From assembly GCA_003661265.1 (NCBI GenBank), contig QMVU01000022.1, positions 1 through 9,052 of the forward strand: 9,052 nucleotides of DNA, in the 5' to 3' direction. The first letter of the stretch is position 1, and the number at the start of each line of letters is the position of its first letter. The notes beneath the pieces were generated by a model. That model was not told where the DNA came from. It saw only the letters and a program-made list of their open reading frames with translations, and made no database searches. Below are positions 1-6,103 of the stretch, one piece after another. This DNA is from Thermoproteota archaeon (GTDB lineage Archaea; Korarchaeota; Korarchaeia; Korarchaeales; Korarchaeaceae). The position numbers and the translations under genes were made by a program.

Positions 1-504
1 GGCCTTCTTCACGGAAATTCCTGAGAGCTTCGAGGCAAGCAGGTACCTCTCGTTCCTTATCTTTTTACCATCTATAAGCTCCCTTGGAAGAAAAAAGAAG
101 CTGAAAAGCCTCCTGAAACCGCCTGGCTTCATGAAATATGCTCTTATTATCTCCTTTTCATCAGATTTGGCTATCTTGTTCACCAGAGCATGCCTAAGCC
201 TCCTACTGTTCTCCCTCCCCTTCTCCACAGCTGAGGGAAGGTGAAGCAGGTGGGAGAGGGGGACTTTCTGTATAAGGGACCAGGCAACTCCCCTGTAGGT
301 TGATGGTCCGTAGTTTATCAGGCAGACGAGGGCCCTGCAGACCCTCTCCCTGTGGTAAGCCCCCTTCTCAATCAGATAGGCTGTGCACCTGGCGAGCAAC
401 TCCGGCTGGTTGAGGGAGAGGTCCTTTGGGTCTACGCCAACTTCCCCTCCCCTGAGATAAGAGATAACGAGGGAAGCTTCTATCTTCCTTTCCCCCATCC
501 ACAT
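1..504 (-). CDS. Unrecognised helical protein, N-terminal 168 residues (runs off left edge)
   Basis: The frame is open for 168 codons from ATG at 504 to the window edge, so the C-terminus is missing. It starts MWMGERKIEASLVISYLRGG. A TAA lies six codons upstream of the ATG, so the start is 504 or the second ATG at 498. The product looks largely alpha-helical and very basic, with no signal peptide or clear membrane span. Around residues 90-135 it has a pattern of the type LP..VE....SRRLR.AL, followed by a phenylalanine- and arginine-rich stretch. By eye this recalls the helical-repeat TROVE/Ro-type RNA-binding proteins of bacteria, but the resemblance is weak and I would not assign a function. 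Codon use (AGG, AAG, GAG, ATA) matches the intact neighbours, which favours this strand over the rightward frame at 352-585. The gene diverges from the 582-1472 pair across 77 bp. Confidence 0.7.
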   Translation of the reverse strand, partial: MWMGERKIEASLVISYLRGGEVGVDPKDLSLNQPELLARCTAYLIEKGAYHRERVCRALVCLINYGPSTYRGVAWSLIQKVPLSHLLHLPSAVEKGRENSRRLRHALVNKIAKSDEKEIIRAYFMKPGGFRRLFSFFFLPRELIDGKKIRNERYLLASKLSGISVKKA

Positions 505-533
505 CCCCTTGAGAGCCCTTTACTGACCAGCTC

Positions 534-543
534 CCTTATAAGG
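534..543. promoter_or_regulatory. Palindromic TATA-like box in the divergent intergenic region
   Basis: CCTTATAAGG is a perfect 10-bp palindrome. Its centre is about 35 nt upstream of the leftward ATG at 504, which would give a leader of roughly 9 nt. It is about 43 nt upstream of the rightward GTG at 582. A palindromic TATA could in principle serve both directions. A second rightward candidate is the TTAAG/CTTTTTA-rich stretch at 550-565. This is inferred from spacing only. Confidence 0.4.
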
Positions 544-581
544 ACGGGCTTAAGCAAACTTTTTACCGCAGGTCGTCTTGA

Positions 582-797
582 GTGAGGGGGGTTCTGTTGG
601 TCAGGAAGCTCTTAGTGTTAGGCAAGGAAATCCAGCTTTCAGCTGATTTGAGCCCACAGGATGTACAGAAGAACCTGATCAGCATATTAAGAGATGTTGA
701 TCCAGAGCTCGCAGAAGAAGTCGAGAAATCAGAGTGCAGAGTCAAGCTAGAAGGCGAAGTTATTGTCGTCTACAGACTTGGTGCGGTTTTCGGCTGA
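582..797 (+). CDS. Small protein resembling ubiquitin-like PRTRC protein C
   Basis: This is a small acidic protein of 71 residues from GTG 582. TTG at 597 is an alternative start and has the better ribosome binding site (GAGGGGGG at 584-591, spacing 5), giving 66 residues. The predicted layout is beta hairpin (KLLVLGKEIQLS), helix starting LSPQDVQ, a PEL turn, then a beta hairpin ending VVYRLGAVFG at the terminus. This order is compatible with a ubiquitin-like fold. Several positions echo the PRTRC system protein C family as I remember it: N-G/G-K before a hydrophobic strand, LSPEEV, YPEL, a VY strand, and a C-terminal Gly. That comparison is by eye and needs a profile search. The TGA abuts the GTG of the next gene at 798, so the two are probably co-transcribed and translationally coupled. 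There is no Gly-Gly terminus. Confidence 0.65.
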   Translation: MRGVLLVRKLLVLGKEIQLSADLSPQDVQKNLISILRDVDPELAEEVEKSECRVKLEGEVIVVYRLGAVFG

Positions 798-1472
798 GTG
801 AAGCAGATGATAGCTCTAGTAGGCTTCTCGAGGTTTCCAATTTTTTACGATTCATCTGGAAGGGAAATACTTGGATATAAGTGCAGAGATGAGGACTTCA
901 ACACGTATGTCTACTCCCTTCCAAGGGGGTCATGCGCTGCCATATCCTCGCTTTCAAATCTAAGGTATAGGTCGAGGTTCGTAGTTAGGGACATCGCGAT
1001 AAACCCCTTCCTAAGGCTTAAAGAGCTTGTCCCAAGGTATATTTACGTTTATCCCGATCTAGAGCCTGAGCTGGTGATAAATTACTCCTACTCCCTTGGA
1101 ATATCCCTAAGGGGTCCAAGGAGACCTGCTTTTATACCGCTCCTATGTTTGAGGCTGCTGGAGGAGGACGAGGTTAGGGCCCTACTAACAACGGCAAAAG
1201 CTAGGGAATCCTCCATAGACATAGAAGGAATAATATCTTTCCTCAATACCCTTGGAATATCCGTAGAAAGTCGTATGATGGCAGGAGGAAGGTTCTTATT
1301 GAGGCTGGACGATCCAAAGGTAAGCGAGTCTTATGAGGTTCTAGTAGACAAGGAGGGCAGGGTCTTAGAGGTGAACTTCTGCGTTGAGATGCCCCATCAA
1401 CTCCACGTATCGGAACTAGTTATGCTAGCAAGAGAAAGCGGCGAGATATATGTCTCCTCTCCTACTGTCTAA
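798..1472 (+). CDS. Unrecognised 224-residue protein coupled to the small upstream gene
   Basis: The gene starts at GTG 798, immediately after the upstream TGA. ATG at 807 (MIALVGFSRFPIFYD) is an alternative. The protein has no membrane span or signal peptide. It looks alpha/beta: an N-terminal strand-rich part (residues 1-110) with many Tyr and Arg, a helical middle (LLCLRLLEEDEV, then a helix to about 150), and a C-terminal strand-rich part (RFLLRLDD, SYEVLVDKEGRVLEVNFCVE). Cysteines occur near residues 29, 46, 115 and 194; the second lies in the motif PRGSCAA. I do not recognise the family. If the upstream protein is ubiquitin-like, an E2-like role is a tempting guess because PRTRC protein B has similar length, but I see no convincing E2 motif. 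The gene is intact, with codon use like its neighbours. Confidence 0.7.
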   Translation: MKQMIALVGFSRFPIFYDSSGREILGYKCRDEDFNTYVYSLPRGSCAAISSLSNLRYRSRFVVRDIAINPFLRLKELVPRYIYVYPDLEPELVINYSYSLGISLRGPRRPAFIPLLCLRLLEEDEVRALLTTAKARESSIDIEGIISFLNTLGISVESRMMAGGRFLLRLDDPKVSESYEVLVDKEGRVLEVNFCVEMPHQLHVSELVMLARESGEIYVSSPTV

Positions 1473-1494
1473 TGTAGCAGCGCAGAAAAGTAGA

Positions 1495-1504
1495 TATTTA
1501 AATA
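1495..1504 (+). promoter_or_regulatory. TATA box of the HEPN/MNT operon
   Basis: TATTTAAATA is centred about 31 nt upstream of the ATG at 1531. That predicts a transcript start near 1526 and an almost leaderless mRNA. A weak GGTGT lies at 1516-1520 but would fall outside such a transcript. The site is assigned from sequence and spacing only. Confidence 0.6.
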
Positions 1505-1530
1505 AGTAGGAAAAAGGTGTCGAAAATTAA

Positions 1531-1956
1531 ATGGATAAGAAAAGGCTCGAGAGGACAGTTAACGAAATAGAGGAACTAATAGAAAGGGCTCAAGAGCTGC
1601 TCAGTTCTCCCCTGGACGAATTCATTCAGGATTTCAAGGGAAAGTACGCCTTGAAGATGGTAATAGTGGAGATAACGGAGGCCATCCTGAATGCCAGTAT
1701 CTTGTTGTTGAGGAAGGAGTTTGGAGTTAGAGAATTCGAGAGTTACGTAGGCGTAATAAGGGAGCTCACAGAGAAGGGGATCCTATCCACTCAATTGGGT
1801 GAGAAGCTTGAGGGACTTATCAGACTGAGAAACCTGATAGTTCACAGGTATTGGGAAGTAGATTACAGGAGGCTTTACAGGGAAATGAAGGCTGAAGGCC
1901 TGAATTTTGTCAAGAAGTTCGTGGAGGTGATGAGGGAGCGTGCTAAAGAAAATTGA
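1531..1956 (+). CDS. hepT: HEPN-domain protein, HepT-like (DUF86) toxin
   Basis: This is an all-helical protein of 141 residues, the usual size for HepT/DUF86. Residues 100-107 read RNLIVHRY and match the diagnostic HEPN RX4-6H(XY) motif, with R100, H105 and Y107. In characterised HepT proteins the Arg/His pair forms the RNase site at a dimer interface, and the Tyr is the residue modified by AMPylation. The gene opens a two-gene operon and its last 17 nt overlap the nucleotidyltransferase gene. The pairing is the classic HEPN/MNT type VII toxin-antitoxin arrangement, common in thermophilic archaea. The inferred role is an RNase toxin silenced by its partner. The catalytic residues look intact, so it is probably functional. 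Substrate and biological trigger cannot be read from the sequence. Confidence 0.9.
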   Translation: MDKKRLERTVNEIEELIERAQELLSSPLDEFIQDFKGKYALKMVIVEITEAILNASILLLRKEFGVREFESYVGVIRELTEKGILSTQLGEKLEGLIRLRNLIVHRYWEVDYRRLYREMKAEGLNFVKKFVEVMRERAKEN

Positions 1957-2374
1957 GGAAGGAGAGAGGTTTAGGATCTATAGGGTGCCTAGAGAGGAAA
2001 GAGAGGAGGTTCTGAGCAGGATTAGGAGAATTTTGGGGGAAAGGGATGAGATCCTCCTGGCCATAGTTCACGGGTCCTTCATGAGAGAGGAAGCCTTTAG
2101 AGACGTAGATGTAGCCGTGTACACGGGAAGAGGAGTTGATCCGCTTATATTTGAGTTAAAGCTCGAGAAGGAGCTTAGCGCGGAAGTAGGCTATCCCTTT
2201 GATGTAAGAGTGCTGAACTATGCGCCTCCCTGGTTCGTTAAGGTAGCTCTTGAGAAGGGGGAAATCTTGATAGATAGGGGAGAAACGGGCCTGGCTGTAA
2301 AGCTGTATCTTAGGGCCCTCGACGAGCTTACTTTTCTCTCTACGAGAAATCTAGTGAAGCTCTTTGGTGACTGA
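1940..2374 (+). CDS. mntA: MNT-domain nucleotidyltransferase antitoxin, MntA-like
   Basis: This is a minimal nucleotidyltransferase of 144 residues. G45-S46 begins the signature GSFMREEAFRDVDVAV, giving GS-X8-D-X-D with D55 and D57. D88 in PFDVRV is the probable third metal-binding carboxylate. The complete triad suggests an active enzyme. Characterised MntA antitoxins transfer AMP groups from ATP to the HepT tyrosine and so neutralise the RNase; that role is inferred here. Translation starts at GTG 1940, with GGAGGTGA at 1923-1930 inside the upstream toxin gene and a spacing of 9, so the two proteins are probably made in a coupled way. The roughly 40 residues before the GS motif and the C-terminal helical tail are compatible with the family. 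The 3' end overlaps by 35 bp the last codons of the broken leftward gene. Confidence 0.9.
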   Translation: MLKKIEEGERFRIYRVPREEREEVLSRIRRILGERDEILLAIVHGSFMREEAFRDVDVAVYTGRGVDPLIFELKLEKELSAEVGYPFDVRVLNYAPPWFVKVALEKGEILIDRGETGLAVKLYLRALDELTFLSTRNLVKLFGD

Positions 2375-3859
2375 ATTTATTCTCTTTTTGAAGAGGATCT
2401 GTCTGGCTAAGGCAGGCAGTAATCGTGCCAGAGGTCCTTAACTCCGCTTCATGTGAAAGGCTCTGGCTTACAGTCATGTCTGGCCCCACTACTCCAAAGA
2501 CCTCTGCGACCGCGCTAGTTCGATAACTTCCCTCCCTGACCTGAACATCATGAACTATGACTATCATCCCTGGCTCAAGAGCATTAAGCAGGAACTCTTT
2601 TCCTTCTTCGCTCCTGACAACGATCCCTGAGATGAAGTTCACCCTTGCGTTAATGAGGTTTCCTTGGATCTCAGGCTTGAGGCCCTCTACTATCCTGTAA
2701 GGAACCTCGTCTATGAACACATATGTGATGACCTCTCCCTTAGTGAAGACTTCACCTAGTTAATGGCTTACGTTGACTTGGGATATGTTCCTGACCCCTA
2801 TGTTCTCTATTTCAATGAGAGCAGTTCCTCTTCCAAAAGTAAGGTTTAAGGAGGCCATGGACGGATTTATCCTGTACTCCCTTTCCTCCCCCTTATTTAT
2901 GTCCCTCCAGTCGTACCTCGCGCGATCCTCAATAGCTCTCCTTGGCTATCGTGTACTCCCCCTCTCCCTCCCTATTATCTTCACGATGTACTCCCCGTTC
3001 ATTGGATTTGGAATTACAATCTCCTGAATCCCGTTTAACCTGAATGTTGCGTTAGGTATCTCTATTTCCACCTCCCCAATTACATAGTTTATGCCAATGT
3101 GCCTTCCTAGAGGATCCCAGACATGCAGATCTACGAGGCTTCCTACTATCATGTGGAGGAGGTTACCCACCCAGTGATCCTGCGGTATTTCACCTGAGCA
3201 AGTGTAAGCTATGTAAATTCTCTCGAAGTCCTCCATGGTCGGTTCCATTCCTCCAGGCTCCCAAGCATCTGGAGGCGGGACGGAGGAAGGATGTTCGTAA
3301 GCTGCGTGCGTGTACCTCGCTACGTATACCACCGGATGGATCCCTACCTTCTCAACCTTTCTCCCATGAAACCCTTGAGTGGAAGTAATGCTGTTGTACA
3401 CAGCCTCTATGAGCGAGGAGAGGTCGGCCATGTCAAATATTATGAAGACGCTCTCCCAGTCGTGGTGATGGATGTCGGCCTCCCATCCCGCAAGATCGAG
3501 CTCATTGTACGCGTAGTACAGCCAGTACTGTATCATGAGCCTCCTTCCTGAGCCACACTCGTACTTAGCGACGTGTACGTAGGCGTAATAGGGAGGTCTC
3601 GAGGCCATCATCTCGTAGTTTTCCGCGTTATTGAAGGTATCGTCATCCTCATTGAAGTAAAAGCTGCAAGGGAATCATCTCTCCCTCAAGCTGTACCTTT
3701 AGATTGGGGAGTAATCCTTAACCGAGGAGATCCCCTCAAGTTCGGGAGGATCAGGAGCCAGAGCAAAAGCAGTATTATTATGATAACGATGAGCAGTATG
3801 ATAAGCCAGGAAGCTAAACTAGCTTTATGTCTCCTCCTAAATTGGGGGAATCGGGTCAT
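2340..3859 (-). pseudogene. Broken gene for a membrane-anchored or secreted surface protein with an NPP1/Vps62-like domain
   Basis: Leftward coding segments line up into one protein of about 505 residues. From ATG 3859, residues 1-57 form a basic start (MTRFPQFRRRHK) and a long hydrophobic segment (about 17-39), then stop at 3686-3688. A second frame is open 3717-3652, and a third from 3674, so at least two frameshifts are needed. The third frame carries a domain with IQYWLYYAYNELD and HHHDWESVFIIFD, then HPVVYVARYTHAAYEHP. This pattern recalls the GHRHDWE domain of necrosis-inducing (NPP1) proteins and Vps62. A beta-rich part follows. The same frame continues to 2340 but is cut by TAG (2946-2948) and TAA (2760-2762). 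Four N-X-S/T sequons (PNATF, NLTF, RNIS, VNVS) suit a surface protein. Neighbouring genes are intact, which favours real decay over generally poor sequence, but assembly errors remain possible. The intact pieces at 2946-3611 and 2340-2720 could otherwise be mis-called as separate genes. Confidence 0.65.
2376..2389 (+). terminator. T-rich terminator after the toxin-antitoxin operon
   Basis: TTTATTCTCTTTTT follows directly after the mntA stop codon. Archaeal termination commonly uses such T-rich stretches on the coding strand without a hairpin. Position and composition are the only evidence. Confidence 0.45.
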
Positions 3860-3902
3860 CTCGGCCCTTCTCCTAGAAGCAGTGGGAGAAATAAGGGGTG
3901 AT

Positions 3903-3914
3903 CCTTTAAATTCC
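3903..3914 (-). promoter_or_regulatory. BRE/TATA element of the broken surface-protein gene
   Basis: On the minus strand this reads GGAATTTAAAGG, preceded by AGAAA, resembling a purine-rich BRE plus TATA box. Its centre (about 3908) predicts transcription from about 3882, leaving a 23-nt leader with AGGAGAAG ahead of the ATG at 3859. The promoter appears preserved although the gene downstream is broken. Confidence 0.5.
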
Positions 3915-3973
3915 TTTCTTAATAGCCCATCTTGAGGTGTGGGAAGGGCTACAAGCCAGCAAATGTCGAAGCA

Positions 3974-4228
3974 CTACTCTATTTTGTAGACTACGTCCCC
4001 CTCCCTCACCCTGTCCTCAACTTTAAGGCCTATCGCCTGCCCTGCCTTCGCCACCTCCACCTTCTTGTGCTCGATCTCCATGGAAGTGACCTTCTGCCTG
4101 AAGTTGGTAGTCGCCCCCTCTATCGATATCTCGTCCCCTACCCTCAACTCGTCCTCAAGCTCCACGACGGCTACACCTATCTTCCTGAAGTAATGGGTGA
4201 CCCTACCAACCCTCTTCTTCGCCTCCAT
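3974..4228 (-). CDS. Stand-alone EF-Tu domain-II-like translation factor-related protein
   Basis: The 84-residue product is almost wholly a beta-barrel pattern: VGRVTHYFRKIGVAVVEL, then LRVGDEISIEG, then a VTSMEIEHKKVEVAKAGQ strand pair, and GLKV...VREGDVVYKI. This order (G-x-V strand, L-x-V-G-D-x-I, x-V-x-S-M-x, A-x-x-G-x-x-x-G-L) is typical of domain II of EF-Tu/IF2-type GTPases. No GTPase domain is present and none adjoins it. Small proteins of this type are annotated in archaea as translation elongation factor-like; their role is not known to me. ATG 4228 is preceded by GAGGG (4232-4236) and AGAGG (4239-4243), the latter 10 nt away. The gene is separated by 80 bp from the nitroreductase and has its own likely promoter. 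It is intact. Confidence 0.85.
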   Translation of the reverse strand: MEAKKRVGRVTHYFRKIGVAVVELEDELRVGDEISIEGATTNFRQKVTSMEIEHKKVEVAKAGQAIGLKVEDRVREGDVVYKIE

Positions 4229-4253
4229 GGTCCCTCAACCTCTCATGATGTTC

Positions 4254-4264
4254 ATTAATTTAAT
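4254..4264 (-). promoter_or_regulatory. TATA box of the EF-Tu domain-II-like gene
   Basis: The minus strand reads ATTAAATTAAT, centred about 31 nt upstream of the ATG at 4228, so transcription would start near 4233 with a very short leader. This lies in the gap after the nitroreductase gene, so the small gene probably has its own transcript even if some read-through occurs. Confidence 0.5.
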
Positions 4265-4308
4265 CTTGCTCTATCCCGTCCAAATGAGGAAACTTAATGC
4301 GAGAGACC

Positions 4309-4800
4309 TTAAAATCTGTTGTAGCTCACTATTTCCTCCAAGCTCTTCTTTGGTCTGGCCTTAGGCCTCTCAGCCGGGTAACCAAAGGTGATTAGGGCCA
4401 CTACCTTCCAGCCATCCGGAATCCCGAGGAGCTCCCTAACCTGCTCCTCGTCGAAGTCCCCTACCCAGCAGGAGCCGATGCCCAGAGCCCATGCAGCTAT
4501 GACCATGTTCTGCATGGCTATCGTCGTGTCGACTACTGCCCACTTCCTAGAACTCCTGAGATCGGCGCATCCGACGATAACAACGGGGGAATCCCCTATG
4601 AACTTGCTGTATCTTCCACGAGAGAGCTCTTCCTTAATTTCATCGTCTGTTATCACTATGAAGTGCCAGGGTTGTATGTTCTTGGCAGATGGAGCCTGCC
4701 TTCCAGCCTCAAGTATCCTCTTCATGACCTCCTCCGGGATTTCCCTCTTCTCATACCTCCTTATGCTCCTTCGACTTAGTATGATGTCGACTAAGGACAT
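4309..4800 (-). CDS. Nitroreductase-family FMN oxidoreductase
   Basis: The product is 163 residues from ATG 4800 (172 from the alternative ATG 4827). It begins MSLVDIILSRRSIRRYEKRE, the usual N-terminus of the family, with the FMN phosphate-binding R10-R11-S12-x-R14 motif. P37-S38-A39-K40-N41-x-Q43-P44-W45-H46-F47 is the second flavin-contacting motif. MQNMVIAAWALGIGSCWVGDF supplies the dimer helix and the late flavin loop, followed by GYPAERPKARPKKSLEEI near the end. Family members are homodimers reducing quinones, nitroaromatics or other acceptors with NAD(P)H; the physiological substrate cannot be read here. The start at 4800 was chosen because it matches the family N-terminus and has GGGAGG upstream, although the spacing of 3 is short. 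The gene lies 21-48 nt downstream of threonine synthase, so the two are probably co-transcribed. No link to threonine synthesis is evident. Confidence 0.9.
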   Translation of the reverse strand: MSLVDIILSRRSIRRYEKREIPEEVMKRILEAGRQAPSAKNIQPWHFIVITDDEIKEELSRGRYSKFIGDSPVVIVGCADLRSSRKWAVVDTTIAMQNMVIAAWALGIGSCWVGDFDEEQVRELLGIPDGWKVVALITFGYPAERPKARPKKSLEEIVSYNRF

Positions 4801-4848
4801 ATGCCTCCCTGCGGTTGCCAACAACATTTTTCATAATAAACCTCGAAA

Positions 4849-6027
4849 CTATAGGGCTGAGCCAAGATCCTCTAGGGCTACGCTTGTGATAGAAAGAGGG
4901 GCGCCTTCAAGCGACTTGAGGTACTTCAGTCCAGCTCCTGTGATCAAACAAACTACGGACTCTCCTCTCTCAACCAGCCCCCTTGAGACGAGCTTGTGCA
5001 GGGCGGCTATGGGCACGGCACCGGCTGGCTGGGCGAATATCCCCTCCCTTGCCAGGGTAAGCTGAGCTCTAAGGATTTCCTCGTCCTCAACCGTTACCGC
5101 AACTCCTCCTAGCTCCCTAAGTATCCTAATGACCTCGTTCCCGCTCGGAGGGAAGGGGTTGCTAATTGCATGAGCTATGGTGTTCGGCGTTCCAAAGTGC
5201 TTAACCTCCTCTTTACCCTCCTCAAAGGCCCTAACTATTGGACAGCAACCAGAGGCCTGGGCTACAACGAACTTGGGAAGCCTCTCTATTAAGCCAGCTT
5301 CTCTGAACTCCTTAAAGCCCTTGACAACCCCTCTGAAGTTCCCTCCAGAGCTAACCGGGACGATAACCCAATCAGGGGTCTTGAAAGAAAACTGCTCGCA
5401 TATCTCGAAACCTATGGTCTTCGATCCCTCTACCCTCATGGGATGATCGGAGTTTACGAAACAAATTCCCCTTTCGGCCCCTATTCTCAGGCTCTCGTAG
5501 TAAAGCATACCGTAATCCCCCTCGACCTTGACGACGTTGGCGCCGTAAACGGAGATGGGCAGCACCTTCTCCTCCTCTATGGTGGAGCTCACCAGAACGT
5601 AGGTCCTGAGCCCAGCTCTGGCACCATAAGCAGCGATGGAGGCTCCCATATTCCCTGTAGACACGGTTCCTATCTTTGAGTAACCCCTGTCCACTGCATA
5701 TTGGACTCCGCAAAGCGTGCCCCTGTCCTTAAACGACCAGGTCGGGTTTACAGTCTCGTTCTTGACGTAAAGATCGACCTTAAGGCTTTCTCCAATTCTG
5801 TGAAGCTTCAGCAGAGGAGTGAATCCCTCTCCCAGGCTAAGAGCCTTGTTTGGTTTGGGAAACGGAAGGAAGTCCCTATATTTCTCCAGAAGAAAGTCGC
5901 TACGATGCAATTCTGGACTTGTAAGTTCATATCTGACCTCAAGGGGCTCTCCACAGCTGGAACACCTTGTTTCCAATGTCTCTAGGGGGAATTCCTTCCC
6001 ACATTTGGTGCACGCGAGATATGGCAC
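4849..6027 (-). CDS. thrC: Threonine synthase
   Basis: This PLP fold-type II enzyme of 392 residues converts O-phosphohomoserine to threonine, the last step of threonine biosynthesis. C6-x2-C9 and C22-x2-C25 form a small zinc-ribbon-like N-terminal knuckle seen in many archaeal and bacterial ThrC proteins. K100 in NPTWSFKDRG is the Schiff-base lysine. STGNMGAS (123-130) contacts the cofactor and substrate, SSGGN (226-230) holds the PLP phosphate region, and the C-terminal part ends the second alpha/beta domain. Length is typical. The start is GTG 6027: a TAG lies four codons upstream, and a TATA box centred 25 nt upstream points to a leaderless mRNA. The nitroreductase gene follows 21-48 nt downstream. 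A threonine dehydratase-like or cysteate synthase-like activity is a less likely alternative from sequence alone. Confidence 0.9.
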   Translation of the reverse strand: MPYLACTKCGKEFPLETLETRCSSCGEPLEVRYELTSPELHRSDFLLEKYRDFLPFPKPNKALSLGEGFTPLLKLHRIGESLKVDLYVKNETVNPTWSFKDRGTLCGVQYAVDRGYSKIGTVSTGNMGASIAAYGARAGLRTYVLVSSTIEEEKVLPISVYGANVVKVEGDYGMLYYESLRIGAERGICFVNSDHPMRVEGSKTIGFEICEQFSFKTPDWVIVPVSSGGNFRGVVKGFKEFREAGLIERLPKFVVAQASGCCPIVRAFEEGKEEVKHFGTPNTIAHAISNPFPPSGNEVIRILRELGGVAVTVEDEEILRAQLTLAREGIFAQPAGAVPIAALHKLVSRGLVERGESVVCLITGAGLKYLKSLEGAPLSITSVALEDLGSAL

Positions 6028-6048
6028 GGGACTGCCCTACATAACAAA

Positions 6049-6056
6049 AATATAAA
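6049..6056 (-). promoter_or_regulatory. TATA box of the threonine synthase gene (leaderless)
   Basis: The minus strand reads CTTTATATTTTT around TTTATATT. Its centre is about 25 nt from the GTG at 6027, which is the usual TATA-to-transcript-start distance in archaea. Transcription would therefore begin at or beside the start codon. No Shine-Dalgarno sequence precedes the GTG, consistent with leaderless translation. Confidence 0.6.
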
Positions 6057-6094
6057 GTTCTTTTGAGCACCCTCACTCCCTAAGGTTCCTGAAA

Positions 6095-6103
6095 CTTTAA
6101 TTA
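6095..6103 (+). promoter_or_regulatory. TATA box of the UPF0282 gene (leaderless)
   Basis: CTTTAATTA preceded by GAAA is centred 28 nt upstream of the GTG at 6127, predicting a start at or just before the start codon. The two TATA boxes facing away from each other in the 99-bp gap are about 46 bp apart, so both genes have separate core promoters. Confidence 0.5.

Noticed and set aside
352..585. Rightward 77-residue frame
   Set aside because: It lies opposite the open leftward gene (504-1), is rich in Pro/Leu/Ser as antisense frames are, and has no promoter or ribosome site.
2946..2948. In-frame TAG read as pyrrolysine
   Set aside because: An ordinary TAA also interrupts the same gene and frameshifts occur upstream, so decay or error explains the stop better; no PYLIS-like or pyl gene is visible.
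2773..3027. Rightward 84-residue frame inside the broken surface-protein gene
   Set aside because: It is the reverse of the NLTF/NIS-containing coding frame; no ribosome site and an antisense-like composition.
3573..4258. Two rightward frames of 120 and 108 residues
   Set aside because: They run antisense to the signal-anchor segment and the EF-Tu domain-II-like gene, whose protein families are recognisable on the other strand.
4388..5065. Long rightward 225-residue frame
   Set aside because: It is antisense to the nitroreductase and threonine synthase genes; its Ser/Pro/Thr-rich composition is a shadow of their codons.
5372..5713. Leftward 113-residue frame inside threonine synthase
   Set aside because: It is an off-frame copy of the thrC coding strand; thrC is intact with all motifs in one frame.
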